This document shows positions 33,145 to 42,531 of a stretch of DNA of 64,000 nucleotides, one piece after another (the stretch's first letter is position 1; every line of letters begins with the position of its first letter). The position numbers and the translations under genes were made by a program. The notes under the pieces were generated by a model. It was not told where the DNA came from, ran no database searches, and saw nothing but the letters and a program-made list of their open reading frames with translations. The stretch is from Streptomyces canus 299MFChir4.1 (GTDB taxonomy: Bacteria > Actinomycetota > Actinomycetes > Streptomycetales > Streptomycetaceae): NCBI RefSeq assembly GCF_000383615.1, contig NZ_KB911605.1:55988-119987 (forward strand). Reading direction: 5' to 3'.

Positions 33145-33165
33145 AAATGCTGAATATCGTATAGA
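33139..33165 (+). promoter_or_regulatory. AT-rich direct repeats between arcA and argF
   Basis: GTATAGA occurs at 33139-33145 and 33159-33165, exactly 20 bp apart, with TGAATATC between. The stretch is strikingly AT-rich for this genome and lies 40-65 bp before argF. It may hold an ArgR-type (ARG box) site or a promoter for argF; the half-site match to ARG boxes is only partial. Confidence 0.4.
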
Positions 33166-33203
33166 CTTCCATCGTCCTGTTCTCGTCCCTCTGGAGCGCC
33201 CCC

Positions 33204-34211
33204 ATGGCGACTGTCCTCACCGCCCTCGCCGGGCGTCACTTCCTCAAGGAGCTCGACTTCACGGCCGAGGAGTTCCTCGGCCTGGTCGAGCTGGCGGCCG
33301 AGCTGAAGGCCGCCAAGAAGGCGGGGACCGAGACGCGGTACCTGAACGGGAAGAACATCGCGCTGATCTTCGAGAAGACCTCGACGCGCACCCGCTGCGC
33401 GTTCGAGGTCGCCGCGGCGGACCAGGGTGCCTCGACCACCTACCTGGACCCGTCAGGCTCGCAGATCGGGCACAAGGAGTCCGTGCGCGACACCGCGCGC
33501 GTGCTCGGCCGCATGTACGACGGGATCGAGTACCGCGGGGACAGCCAGCAGAAGGTGGAGGAGCTGGCCGCGTACGCCGGGGTGCCGGTGTACAACGGCC
33601 TCACCGACGACTGGCACCCCACGCAGATGCTGGCCGACGTGCTGACGATGACCGAGCACACCGCGAAGCCGGTCCGGGAGATCGCGTTCGCCTACCTCGG
33701 GGACGCGCGGTTCAACATGGGCAACTCGTATCTGGTCACCGGCGCGCTGCTCGGGATGGACGTACGGATCGTCGCGCCGAAGACCTACTGGCCCGCGCAG
33801 GACGTCGTCGAGCGGGCGCGGGCGCTCGCCGTGGACAGCGGGGCGCGGATCACCCTCACGGAGTCGCTGGAGGAGGGCGTGCGGGGGGCGGACTTCGTCG
33901 CCACCGACGTCTGGGTCTCCATGGGAGAGCCGAAGAGCGTGTGGGACGAGCGGATCGCGGCCCTCGGGCCGTACGCCGTGACCATGGACGTACTGCGGGC
34001 CACGGGCAACGCCGACGTGAAGTTCCTGCACTGCCTGCCCGCCTTCCACGACCTCGGTACGAAGGTGGGGCAGGAGATCTTCGAGACCCACGGGCTGGAG
34101 TCCCTGGAGGTCACGGACGAGGTGTTCGAGTCGGCGCACTCGGTCGTGTTCGACGAGGCGGAGAACCGGCTGCACACGATCAAGGCCGTGCTGGTGGCGA
34201 CGCTGGCCTGA
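33204..34211 (+). CDS. argF: Ornithine carbamoyltransferase
   Basis: 335 aa. Carbamoyl-phosphate site FEKTSTRTRCAFEVA, HKESVRDTARVLGRMYDGIEYRG, and ornithine-binding FLHCLPAFHD near the C-terminus, all intact. It exchanges ornithine and citrulline. Located after arcA, it may serve both arginine synthesis (ArgF) and degradation (ArcB); Streptomyces usually have one OTC at this arcA-linked site, which favours the biosynthetic name. It starts at ATG 33204. Confidence 0.95.
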   Translation: MATVLTALAGRHFLKELDFTAEEFLGLVELAAELKAAKKAGTETRYLNGKNIALIFEKTSTRTRCAFEVAAADQGASTTYLDPSGSQIGHKESVRDTARVLGRMYDGIEYRGDSQQKVEELAAYAGVPVYNGLTDDWHPTQMLADVLTMTEHTAKPVREIAFAYLGDARFNMGNSYLVTGALLGMDVRIVAPKTYWPAQDVVERARALAVDSGARITLTESLEEGVRGADFVATDVWVSMGEPKSVWDERIAALGPYAVTMDVLRATGNADVKFLHCLPAFHDLGTKVGQEIFETHGLESLEVTDEVFESAHSVVFDEAENRLHTIKAVLVATLA

Positions 34212-34312
34212 GGCCGCGTGCACCTGCCACCGCGCCGGGCCAACTGCGCTGTATGGGCCGCCTGTTGGGTAACCGGCGAGTACCCTGAGGACATACGACC
34301 AGGGGGCACGCA

Positions 34313-34612
34313 GTGATCGAACTTTCCGAAGTCATCGGTGAACTCCGGCGGGAGCTAGACGAGGCGATGACAGCCGGCGCGGGACAGCGGTTACGTTTCC
34401 AACTCGGGCCAGTCGAACTTGAGGCGACCGTGGCCATGGAGCGCAGTGGTGGCGCAGGCGCCAAGGTCCGCTTCTGGGTCGTGGACACGAGTGTGGACGG
34501 CCGCATTGCCCATACCGCTACCCACCGCGTCACCCTCACCCTGAATCCCGTCCTCTCCGGACAGCACGGCCCCCCGGAGATCGTCGGTGGCGAGGCGCAC
34601 GGCGAACGTTGA
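34313..34612 (+). CDS. Trypco2-family protein (trypsin co-occurring domain 2)
   Basis: 99 aa from GTG 34313, with AGGGGG about 6 nt upstream. The sequence IELSEVIGELRRELDEAMTAGAGQRLRFQLGPVELEATVAMERSGGAGAKVRFWVVD, then HRVTLTLNPV fits the trypco2 domain, named because it occurs beside trypsin-like proteases in NTPase-dependent bacterial conflict systems (Aravind group). A small alpha+beta adaptor. Its stop overlaps or abuts the next gene, a trypsin-STAND protein, which is exactly that context. Confidence 0.82.
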   Translation: MIELSEVIGELRRELDEAMTAGAGQRLRFQLGPVELEATVAMERSGGAGAKVRFWVVDTSVDGRIAHTATHRVTLTLNPVLSGQHGPPEIVGGEAHGER

Positions 34613-34629
34613 CTCGGGGGGTGGCGGTA

Positions 34630-37600
34630 GTGCCGACTGGTGAAGGGCTTGTCGCGGGACGAGCGGCTGAAGTGATGGTCACCCGCAGCCGAGGCAATGG
34701 CGTGCGAGGCTCCGGATACCTGGTCCGGGACGGAATCGTCCTGACCGCGGAACATGTCGTGCGCGGCGCGCAACGGGTGGACCTCCGGTTCGACGCCGAT
34801 CGCAGGTCGGCGCGTACTGTGCGTGCCGACGTCCTCTGGCTCGACCGAGACCTCGACCTGGCTCTGCTCTCCGCTCCGGGCGAGCGAGCCGAGAAGATCC
34901 TCGCCCTCGCGCGCGTTGCCGAGCGTGATGCCGTGCTGCACTGCTCGACGCTGGGCTTCCCCCGTTTCAAGCTCCGCCACGATGCAGGAACCGTCGGCTC
35001 CGTCTATAGGGATCTTTGCCACGCCGAAGGTACGGTCGCGGTGCTTTCGAACCGTCGAGAGGGCACGCTGGAACTCGTCGTGCCCGCGCCCGCCCCGGAC
35101 CCTGAGCCGGGGTGCTCGCCGTGGGAGGGCATGTCGGGCGCACCTGTCCTGAGTGACGGTCGCCTGGTCGGCATCGTCGGCCGACACCACCGCTCGGACG
35201 GGCTGGGCCGCCTCGCGGTGCTGCGCGTGGACGGCTGGCACGATCGGCTCTCGAACGGGGATCGGCTGGCCGAACTGGAGGCCCTGCTCGGCGCCAGCGT
35301 GCACCCCGACGCGCTACCCGACGTATGTGCCGTGGACACGGGTGAGTTGGTGCACACGGCTCATCTCCGGCAAGTCCGGGAGATCGCGCCGACACACCTT
35401 TACGACCGGACAGCGGAGATCGAGGAGCTTGTCAGGTTCTGCGCGGGCGACGAGCGTTACCAGTGGTGGCAGGCGCCGCCTTGGAGTGGCAAGACCGCCT
35501 TGGCCTCGACCTTCGTGATCGAACCACCCGCAGGAGTGCGTGCGGTGTCGTTCTTCATTACCGCCCGCTGGGCCGAGCAGGCGGACAGCGATGCCTTCAC
35601 CGAGAGCCTGATTGCTCAACTGGCTCCATTGGCGGGCCTTGAAACCGTTCCGGGCGGACGGGACGCGCAGCGCCGGTTCCTGTTCGAGGAGGCGGCCAAA
35701 CGCCTCGCCGAACGGGAGGAGACACTCTTACTCGTCGTAGACGGTCTGGACGAGGACCGCTCGAAGGACGGTGGCGGGCATCGGGCGAGCATCGCGTCCC
35801 TGCTGCCTCCGCGACCGCCGGCCAACGTACGGGTGCTGGTCACGAGTCGCCCCCACCCAGGCGTCCCACTGGACGTGGCTTACGATCACCCGCTGCGCTC
35901 CTGCACGCCGCGGCACCTCGCCCCGAACGAATACGCGCGACACACCGAGGCCGAGGCGCGTGGCGAACTGTACGCAGCTCTGCACGGCGACCGGGCTCAA
36001 GTGGATCTGCTGGGTCTTCTTACGGCGGCCCAGGGTGGTCTCACTGTCAGTGACCTGACGGAACTGACGGGTCTCCTGCCTTATGAGGTCGAAGATCGGA
36101 TCGCCAGCGTGGCCGGGCGCAGCCTGCGCACCCGGACGCGCTGGGACCTGGAACAGGAACAGGGCATCCTCTTCGCCCACGAGTCATTGCGGGAACAGGC
36201 CGAATTGGCCCTCGGCAGCGGCCTCGACGCATACCGCAAGCGGATCCACACCTGGGCCGACGGCTATCGTGAGCGCCGTTGGCCCTCCGACACCCCGGGC
36301 TACCTGCTGCACAGCTATGGTCGTCTGCTCTCGGCGGGAAACGACACGGAGCGTTATCTCCGTACCATCACCGACCGGGATCGACAGGCTCGGTTGTTCC
36401 GGGTCACCGGCAGCGACTCGGTGGCGCAGGCGGAGATTGCCACCGCGCGCAGTCGGTTCGCGGGCCGACGTCCCGCCGACTTCCGTGTTCTCGGAGAACT
36501 AGCCCTGCTCGCCGACGAATTGGTGGCCCGCAACGCGGGACTGCCTGTCGGGCTGCCGGCGGTGTGGGCGTCTCTCGGGAGAGGGGCTCAGGCGGAGGGG
36601 TTGGCTCGCACTCTCCTGGACCCGTGGGACAGGGCGCGTTCCCTGGCGCGGGTGGCGGCGGAAGTGGCGAGTTCGGATCCGCGGCGTGCTCTCCGGCTGG
36701 TGGACGAGACTGCCGCGTGGCTCTCCGAGCCACCCGCGGACAGCGAGAGCGTGGCCGCCTATCGCCACACCGAGTTGTGTACGCACCGCGCCATTGCCAC
36801 TCTGCGAGCCGAAGGCGGAAGGGCAGCCCTGGCCGAAGCGTTGCGCCCGCCTGAGCCATGGGAGCAGACGCTCGTCCTGCGAGGGCTGTCGCGACAGGCA
36901 CGTTCCGACGTTCAGATGGCTCACGAACTCATGGACGCGGCTGAGCACTTGGGCAAGCACACTCACCGGCAGCCTGACAAAGCGATCCTGCTTGCCTGTG
37001 CCGGCCTGTTGGCGACCCCTACCGATCCGGAGCGTGGGGCCGCTCTGCTGGAACTCGCACATCGAGTGCCACCACGCCGAGCTGTGCTCACGCTGGCGTG
37101 CCTGGGCATGCTGATCGGTGGCGACGACCCGGGTCACGCCATCCGCCTTGCGGAACGTGCCCGGATCCGGGCCGCGAGGCGGGGCCTGCTGCCCTCTATC
37201 CGCGCGGTGGGCACGCATGACCGAACCGTGGTGGCCGCACTGCGTCACACCGCGATCGTCTCCGGGGAGGAGCACGATGGTGTGTTCGCCGTCTGCGCCG
37301 CAGTTGAAGAGGGAGAGTCCGAGCCCGCGTGGCCGCAAGCCTCTGAGGAGGCCCTGTGCGTCGCCGAGCGCCTGGCCCTGTACGGCCGGGTCGGTGATCT
37401 GGGAGAGCTTGTCGGACAGATGTCCGAGAAGGACCGGGCGGAAGTCTTCGCCATGACCGCCTTGCGGACCGCGGCGCAGTCCCCGGAGGACGCGGCTCGT
37501 GCGGCCCGGCTCATCGCACGCGACTGCCGCGAGGCTGCCGACGCCAACCGCATGACCTTGCTGCCGCTGCTCGACACACTTGCCGAGGCGTTGCAGCACG

Positions 37601-38670
37601 CCGGGGATCCGGCGAAGGCAAAGGCAGTGACCAGGTATTTGCCCAGGTCGTCCGACTACTGGCGTCTTCCGCTCTACGCAACGGCCGATCGCGACCAAGT
37701 GGCCGGCCTGCGAAAGGCCCGAGGCCGTGTCGACGAAGAGGAGGAGCTGGAGAGGATCGCCCACAGGCCCGACGGCGTGGAGGTGCTGGCTCACATACGG
37801 GGTGTCGACTATGCCGCAAAACTGGCTTCCCAGTTGCCACCCGTGCGGGCCGCTCAGTGTTTCGCGGTCCTGGTGCGAATGCGGTCGGTCGATGACGAGC
37901 GCCGAGCGGAGTACGCAGCACACGCGCGGTCCAGCGCGCAAGCACTCCTGGACGGCTCGGGCCAGCTCACGGACGTGGAGGAGGCGTGGTGGGCAGGGCT
38001 TCTGGCGACGGTGCGCGTCGATCCTCTGGCTGCCCGTGCCTGGATTCACGGTGGAGCGAGGCGGCGGCAGAGGCGTTCGGCCTCCGGTGTCGTGGCGCGC
38101 GCAGCCGACCGCCCGGGGCTCACCACTTCATTTGCGAAGGCCTCCGCGGTACTCGCACTCTCCCGGACTCATCCGCAGGAGGCGGCTGAGTTGTGGGCCG
38201 AATGGTCGACCCGGCCCCGGCAGGGATACCGGGGGGCTCCAGTGGATCCACGTAGGTCGGTCGAATCGGCCCAGGTCTGGTGGGCATTAGTCCGCATGTT
38301 GACCGGACAGCCAATGGACGGAGTTCGACTTCCCGAGCGTGACTCCGCAAAGATCCGCGCGGCTGTCGCCGTCGCCGCACTCGACGGCTGTGACACTTGG
38401 CACCCCGTGGCGCCGGACGGAAGCTTGGAGACGGACATCCGTCGTCTACTCCTGCTCGACGGCTACGCGGGCCCTTCCCGCATCCGCAGCAGTACTGTGG
38501 CCACGGACCTGATCGTCGAATTGCTGGTCGAGCCGGAATGGTGGCGGGCTTTGCCGGCTCTGGGCCTACTGGACCCCGACGTAGTGCGGTGGGTCGGCGC
38601 CGATGTGCTCAGCCGGCTGGGCCCGGCACCGGTCACGGATGATGCCGAGCCTCATGCGGGCCGCCACTGA
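34630..38670 (+). CDS. Trypsin-like serine protease fused to STAND NTPase (conflict/defence-type effector)
   Basis: About 1346 aa. GTG 34630 is preferred because GGGGGG lies 9 nt upstream; GTG 34621 and a TTG at 34609 overlapping the trypco2 stop are alternatives. Residues 1-225 are a trypsin fold with His42 (VLTAEHVV), Asp76 (DRDLDLALL) and Ser169 (GMSGAPVL). Then comes a STAND NTPase with a slightly degenerate Walker A PPWSGKTALAS (287-289), Walker B LLLVVDGLDED (Asp371) and VLVTSRP (about 407). About 700 helical-repeat residues follow and probably sense a ligand. No membrane segment. With trypco2 it forms a two-gene module predicted to activate proteolysis on detecting an invader. Confidence 0.88.
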   Translation: MPTGEGLVAGRAAEVMVTRSRGNGVRGSGYLVRDGIVLTAEHVVRGAQRVDLRFDADRRSARTVRADVLWLDRDLDLALLSAPGERAEKILALARVAERDAVLHCSTLGFPRFKLRHDAGTVGSVYRDLCHAEGTVAVLSNRREGTLELVVPAPAPDPEPGCSPWEGMSGAPVLSDGRLVGIVGRHHRSDGLGRLAVLRVDGWHDRLSNGDRLAELEALLGASVHPDALPDVCAVDTGELVHTAHLRQVREIAPTHLYDRTAEIEELVRFCAGDERYQWWQAPPWSGKTALASTFVIEPPAGVRAVSFFITARWAEQADSDAFTESLIAQLAPLAGLETVPGGRDAQRRFLFEEAAKRLAEREETLLLVVDGLDEDRSKDGGGHRASIASLLPPRPPANVRVLVTSRPHPGVPLDVAYDHPLRSCTPRHLAPNEYARHTEAEARGELYAALHGDRAQVDLLGLLTAAQGGLTVSDLTELTGLLPYEVEDRIASVAGRSLRTRTRWDLEQEQGILFAHESLREQAELALGSGLDAYRKRIHTWADGYRERRWPSDTPGYLLHSYGRLLSAGNDTERYLRTITDRDRQARLFRVTGSDSVAQAEIATARSRFAGRRPADFRVLGELALLADELVARNAGLPVGLPAVWASLGRGAQAEGLARTLLDPWDRARSLARVAAEVASSDPRRALRLVDETAAWLSEPPADSESVAAYRHTELCTHRAIATLRAEGGRAALAEALRPPEPWEQTLVLRGLSRQARSDVQMAHELMDAAEHLGKHTHRQPDKAILLACAGLLATPTDPERGAALLELAHRVPPRRAVLTLACLGMLIGGDDPGHAIRLAERARIRAARRGLLPSIRAVGTHDRTVVAALRHTAIVSGEEHDGVFAVCAAVEEGESEPAWPQASEEALCVAERLALYGRVGDLGELVGQMSEKDRAEVFAMTALRTAAQSPEDAARAARLIARDCREAADANRMTLLPLLDTLAEALQHAGDPAKAKAVTRYLPRSSDYWRLPLYATADRDQVAGLRKARGRVDEEEELERIAHRPDGVEVLAHIRGVDYAAKLASQLPPVRAAQCFAVLVRMRSVDDERRAEYAAHARSSAQALLDGSGQLTDVEEAWWAGLLATVRVDPLAARAWIHGGARRRQRRSASGVVARAADRPGLTTSFAKASAVLALSRTHPQEAAELWAEWSTRPRQGYRGAPVDPRRSVESAQVWWALVRMLTGQPMDGVRLPERDSAKIRAAVAVAALDGCDTWHPVAPDGSLETDIRRLLLLDGYAGPSRIRSSTVATDLIVELLVEPEWWRALPALGLLDPDVVRWVGADVLSRLGPAPVTDDAEPHAGRH

Positions 38671-39104
38671 GGCGGCACCACCGCCAGCCGGAACCACACC
38701 GCCTTGCCGCTCTCGGTCGGGCGGTGGCCGCACGACGAGCTGAGCGCCCTGATCAGGAGCAGTCCCCGGCCGTGCTCCTGCCAGGGGTCCGGGTCCCTGG
38801 TGTCCGGCTGGGTGAGGTGACCCGGGGGCGCCGGGTCCGGGTCGTGGACCTCCACCTGGCAGCCGGTCGGCAGCAGCTCCACGACCAGCTCTATCGGGGT
38901 GTCGCCGGCCGTGTGCTCCACGGCGTTCGCCACCAGCTCGGCCGTCAGCAGCTCCGCGGTGTCGCAGTCCGCCCCGTGCTCCAGCTCGGCCAGTGCGGTG
39001 CGGACCAGAGCGCGCGCCACGGGCACGGCCGCGGCGGAATGCGGCAGCGCGATGCGCCAGGAGGCGGAGGCTGAGGGGCGATCGTGCAAGGCGGTTCCGT
39101 TCAT
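38652..39104 (-). CDS. RsbW-like ATP-binding protein (anti-sigma factor / HATPase_c)
   Basis: 150 aa. A GHKL ATPase of the serine-kinase anti-sigma type common in Streptomyces: N box ELLTAELVANAVEHT, G box GRGLLLIRALSSSCG, with DTPIELVVELLPTGCQVEVHDPDP between. It may bind a sigma factor or phosphorylate an anti-anti-sigma protein; no partner is adjacent. Its end overlaps the convergent trypsin-STAND gene by 19 bp. Start ATG 39104. Confidence 0.85.
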   Translation of the reverse strand: MNGTALHDRPSASASWRIALPHSAAAVPVARALVRTALAELEHGADCDTAELLTAELVANAVEHTAGDTPIELVVELLPTGCQVEVHDPDPAPPGHLTQPDTRDPDPWQEHGRGLLLIRALSSSCGHRPTESGKAVWFRLAVVPPQWRPA

Positions 39105-39274
39105 GAGCAGGCTGTCCTGCTTTCAACCGTATGAATGGTACGGCGCCGTCGGCACAGTCGTCCGGCTGGCACCGCAGGGGACCTTCGGCCCCGTTGGCAG
39201 GCGGCTTACCCGTAGCAACGGCTTGCCTCCCACGGCTGATCCCGCCGTTGCCGGTCTGTCGACGAGCCGTGACG

Positions 39275-39325
39275 GATGTGACGGGGCCAGGTCACATCGG
39301 GATGCGCCGGGTCACATCCGGATGC
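39275..39325 (+). promoter_or_regulatory. GTCACATC half-sites upstream of the aromatic catabolic operon
   Basis: GGTCACATCGGGATGC (39290-39305) and GGTCACATCCGGATGC (39310-39325) are 15/16 identical direct repeats with a 20-bp period. An inverted copy GATGTGAC lies at 39275-39282, making a palindrome with the first. They sit just upstream of the promoter-like motif of the hydratase operon. Likely binding sites for a dimeric regulator (the local PaaX is a candidate). The rest of 39105-39424 shows no gene. Confidence 0.6.
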
Positions 39326-39340
39326 TCCTATCGCGCACTC

Positions 39341-39374
39341 GTGACGACAGTCAAAGATGGGTGATAGCTTCGAA
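39341..39374 (+). promoter_or_regulatory. Promoter-like motif of the hydratase/monooxygenase operon
   Basis: GTGACGACAGTCAA-N8-GATA then TCGA is repeated almost exactly before the acyl-CoA dehydrogenase gene (45100-45133). GTGACG and TAGCTT, 18 bp apart, could be the -35 and -10 elements. It is 50-84 bp before the start codon at 39425. Confidence 0.55.
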
Positions 39375-39424
39375 GGGCAGAGCGCACCTCGAACCTCGCC
39401 CGAGCACGAGGAGGCCGCACGGAC

Positions 39425-40252
39425 ATGAGCCCCTTCACCGGCTCCGCCGCCCGCACCCCCCACTGGCAGCACCTGCGCGTCGACCTCGCCGACGGGGTCG
39501 CCACGGTCACCCTCGCCCGCCCCGACAAACTCAACGCGCTCACCTTCGGCGCCTACGCCGACCTGCGTGACCTGCTCGCCGAGCTGTCCCGCGAGCGCTC
39601 CGTCCGGGCCCTGGTCCTGGCCGGCGAGGGCCGCGGCTTCTGCTCCGGCGGTGACGTCGACGAGATCATCGGTGCGACCCTCGCCATGGACACCGCCCAG
39701 CTCCTCGACTTCAACCGGATGACGGGCCAGGTCGTGAGGGCCGTACGGGAGTGTCCGTTCCCGGTGATCGCCGCCGTGCACGGGGTGGCGGCGGGCGCGG
39801 GCGCGGTCCTCGCCCTGGCGGCCGACTTCCGGGTGGCGGACCCCTCGGCCCGCTTCGCCTTCCTGTTCACCCGCGTCGGCCTGTCCGGCGGCGACATGGG
39901 CGCGGCCTATCTGCTGCCCCGCGTGGTCGGCCTCGGCCACGCCACCCGTCTCCTCATGCTCGGCGAACCCGTGCGCGCACCCGAGGCCGAGCGCATCGGC
40001 CTGATCAGCGAACTGACGACGGACGGCGGCGCGGACGAGGCCGCGCAGGTCCTGGCCCACCGCCTGGCCGAGGGCCCGGCACTGGCGTACGCCCAGACGA
40101 AGGCACTGCTGACGGCGGAGCTGGACATGCCGCTCGCGGCCTCGGTGGAACTGGACGCCTCGACGCAGGCCCTGCTGATGAACGGTGAGGACTACCGGGA
40201 GTTCCACGCGGCGTTCACGGAGAAGCGGCCGCCGAAATGGAAGGGGCGGTGA
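39425..40252 (+). CDS. Enoyl-CoA hydratase/isomerase family protein
   Basis: 275 aa, ATG 39425 with GAGGAGG upstream. Crotonase fold: VATVTLARPDKLNALTF, oxyanion-hole GRGFCSGGDVDEI and HGVAAGAGAVLALAADFRVAD. The loop RVGLSGGDMGAAYLLPRVVG lacks the second catalytic Glu of classical hydratases (Gly-Gly-Asp there), so it may act as an isomerase or ring hydrolase. It lies 2 bp before the aminobenzoyl-CoA-type monooxygenase and is surely co-transcribed. Role: a CoA-thioester step in aromatic acid degradation. Confidence 0.92.
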   Translation: MSPFTGSAARTPHWQHLRVDLADGVATVTLARPDKLNALTFGAYADLRDLLAELSRERSVRALVLAGEGRGFCSGGDVDEIIGATLAMDTAQLLDFNRMTGQVVRAVRECPFPVIAAVHGVAAGAGAVLALAADFRVADPSARFAFLFTRVGLSGGDMGAAYLLPRVVGLGHATRLLMLGEPVRAPEAERIGLISELTTDGGADEAAQVLAHRLAEGPALAYAQTKALLTAELDMPLAASVELDASTQALLMNGEDYREFHAAFTEKRPPKWKGR

Positions 40253-40254
40253 TC

Positions 40255-42531
40255 ATGTCCACTCCTGTCCGGCGCATCGCGATCATCGGCGGCGGCCCCG
40301 GAGGGCTGTACGCGGCAGCCCTGCTGAAGCGGCTCGATCCCGGGCGGGACATCACCGTGTGGGAACGCAACGCTCCCGACGACACCTTCGGCTTCGGCGT
40401 GGTGCTCTCCGACGAGACCCTGGGAGGCATCGAACACGCGGATCCCGAGGTCTACGAGGCCCTGTGCGAGGACTTCGTGCGCTGGGACGACATCGACATC
40501 GTGCACCGGGGCCTGCGGCACACCTCCGGAGGTCACGGCTTCGCCGCACTGGGCCGCCGGCGACTCCTCGACATCCTGCACACCCGCTGCCGCGCGCTCG
40601 GCGTCGACCTCCGCTTCCGCACCGAGGCCCCGCCCGACCTGGCCCGGAGCCACGACCTGGTCATCGCGGCCGACGGAGTCAACAGCACCACCCGTCAACG
40701 CCTCGGCCATGTGTTCCGCCCCCATGTGACCCCGCACCACTGCCGTTACATCTGGCTCGCCGCCGACTTCCCCTTCGACGCCTTCCGCTTCGAGATCGCC
40801 GAGACCGAGCACGGCGTGATGCAACTCCACGGCTACCCCTACGCCCCCGACGCCTCCACCGTGATCATCGAGATGCGCGAGGAGGTCTGGAGGGCGGCCG
40901 GCTTCGACGAGGTCACCCCGCAGGAGTCGACGGAGAGCTGCGCCAAGATCTTCGCCGACGCCCTCCGCGGACGCCCGCTGAGCTCCAACAACTCCACGTG
41001 GACCACTTTCCGCACGGTGGTCAACGACCACTGGTCGCACGGCAACACCGTGTTGCTCGGCGACGCGGCCCACACCGCCCACTTCTCCATCGGCTCCGGC
41101 ACCAAGCTCGCCGTGGAGGACGCCCTCGCCCTGACCGCCTGCCTCGAAGAACAGCCTTCGCTGGAACGAGCGTTGGCGGCCTACGAGGCGGAGCGCAAAC
41201 CCGTCGTCGCCTCCACGCAACGCGCCGCCCGCGCCAGCCTGGAGTGGTTCGAGAACCTCCGCCTGTACCTCGACCAGCCGCCCCGCCAGTTCGCCTTCAA
41301 CCTGCTCACCCGCAGCCGCCGCGTCACCCACGACAACCTGCGTCTGCGCGACCCGCGTTTCACCGGCGCCGTGGAGCGCGAGTTCGGCTGCCCGCCCGGC
41401 ACGCCCCCCATGTTCACCCCGTTCCGGCTGCGCGGTCTGACCCTGCGCAACCGGGTCGTGGTCTCGCCGATGGACATGTACTCCGCCACCGACGGCGTCC
41501 CCGGCGACTTCCACCTGGTCCACCTGGGCGCCCGGGCCCTCGGCGGCGCCGGGCTGGTGATGACCGAGATGGTGTGCGTCTCGCCCGAGGGGCGCATCAC
41601 CCCCGGCTGCACCGGCCTCTACAGCGGCAGACAGGCCGAGGCCTGGAAGCGGATCACGAACTTCGTGCACGCGCGGTCACCGGGTACCGCGATCGGTCTG
41701 CAGCTCGGGCACAGCGGCCGCAAGGGCTCGACCAGGCTGATGTGGGAGGGCATCGACGAGCCCCTGCCGGAGGGCAACTGGCCGGTCGTGGCGCCGTCCC
41801 CGGTCCCCTACAAGCCCTCCAACCAGACCCCGCGCGAGCTCGGCCGTGCCCAACTGACCGATATCCGCGAGCAGTTCACGGCCGCCGCCTGGCGTGCCGC
41901 GCGAGCCGGCTTCGACCTTCTCGAACTGCACTGCGCCCACGGCTATCTGCTCTCCGGCTTCCTCTCCCCGCTGACCAACCGGCGCACCGACGCCTACGGC
42001 GGCTCGCTCGCCAAGCGCCTGCGCTTCCCGCTCGAAGTCTTCGACGCGGTCAGGGAAGTGTGGCCGCAGGAGCGACCCATGACCGTCCGTATCTCCGCCA
42101 CGGACTGGGCCGAGGGCGGCACCACGGCCGAGGACGCCGTCGAGATCGCCCGCGCCTTCGCCGCGCACGGCGCCGACGCCATCGACGTGTCGACCGGGCA
42201 GGTCGTGGCCGAGGAACACCCGGAGTACGGGCGCTCGTACCAGACACCGTACGCCGACCGGATCCGCCACGAGACCGGCCTCCCGGTGATCGCGGTCGGC
42301 GCCATCTCCTCCTGGGACGACGTCAACTCACTGATCCTGGCCGGGCGTACGGATCTGTGCGCGCTGGCCCGCCCCCACCTCTACGACCCGCACTGGACCC
42401 TGCACGCGGCCGCCGAGCAGGGGTACGAGGGTCCCGGCGTCGTCTGGCCCGACCCGTACCGCGCGGGCAGCCGGCGACCGCAGACCGGACGCACGGACGC
42501 CCCCAAGCCCCGCCTCACGCTGGGGACTTGA
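40255..42531 (+). CDS. Bifunctional FAD monooxygenase / old-yellow-enzyme reductase acting on aryl-CoA
   Basis: 758 aa from ATG 40255 (AAGGGGCGG 5 nt upstream). Residues 1-380 are a PHBH-type flavin monooxygenase: IAIIGGGPGGLYAA, DLVIAADGVNS, GNTVLLGDAAHTAHFSIGSGTKLAVEDA. Residues 385-750 are an old-yellow-enzyme barrel: MFTPFRLRGLTLRNRVVVSPMDMYS, QLGHSGRKGS, ELHCAHGYLLSGFLSPLTNRRTDAYGGS. This fusion is known as 2-aminobenzoyl-CoA monooxygenase/reductase of Azoarcus evansii and as salicylyl-CoA 5-hydroxylase; it hydroxylates and then dearomatises the CoA ester. Neighbouring ligase, dehydrogenase and RidA favour an aminobenzoyl substrate. Confidence 0.92.
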   Translation: MSTPVRRIAIIGGGPGGLYAAALLKRLDPGRDITVWERNAPDDTFGFGVVLSDETLGGIEHADPEVYEALCEDFVRWDDIDIVHRGLRHTSGGHGFAALGRRRLLDILHTRCRALGVDLRFRTEAPPDLARSHDLVIAADGVNSTTRQRLGHVFRPHVTPHHCRYIWLAADFPFDAFRFEIAETEHGVMQLHGYPYAPDASTVIIEMREEVWRAAGFDEVTPQESTESCAKIFADALRGRPLSSNNSTWTTFRTVVNDHWSHGNTVLLGDAAHTAHFSIGSGTKLAVEDALALTACLEEQPSLERALAAYEAERKPVVASTQRAARASLEWFENLRLYLDQPPRQFAFNLLTRSRRVTHDNLRLRDPRFTGAVEREFGCPPGTPPMFTPFRLRGLTLRNRVVVSPMDMYSATDGVPGDFHLVHLGARALGGAGLVMTEMVCVSPEGRITPGCTGLYSGRQAEAWKRITNFVHARSPGTAIGLQLGHSGRKGSTRLMWEGIDEPLPEGNWPVVAPSPVPYKPSNQTPRELGRAQLTDIREQFTAAAWRAARAGFDLLELHCAHGYLLSGFLSPLTNRRTDAYGGSLAKRLRFPLEVFDAVREVWPQERPMTVRISATDWAEGGTTAEDAVEIARAFAAHGADAIDVSTGQVVAEEHPEYGRSYQTPYADRIRHETGLPVIAVGAISSWDDVNSLILAGRTDLCALARPHLYDPHWTLHAAAEQGYEGPGVVWPDPYRAGSRRPQTGRTDAPKPRLTLGT

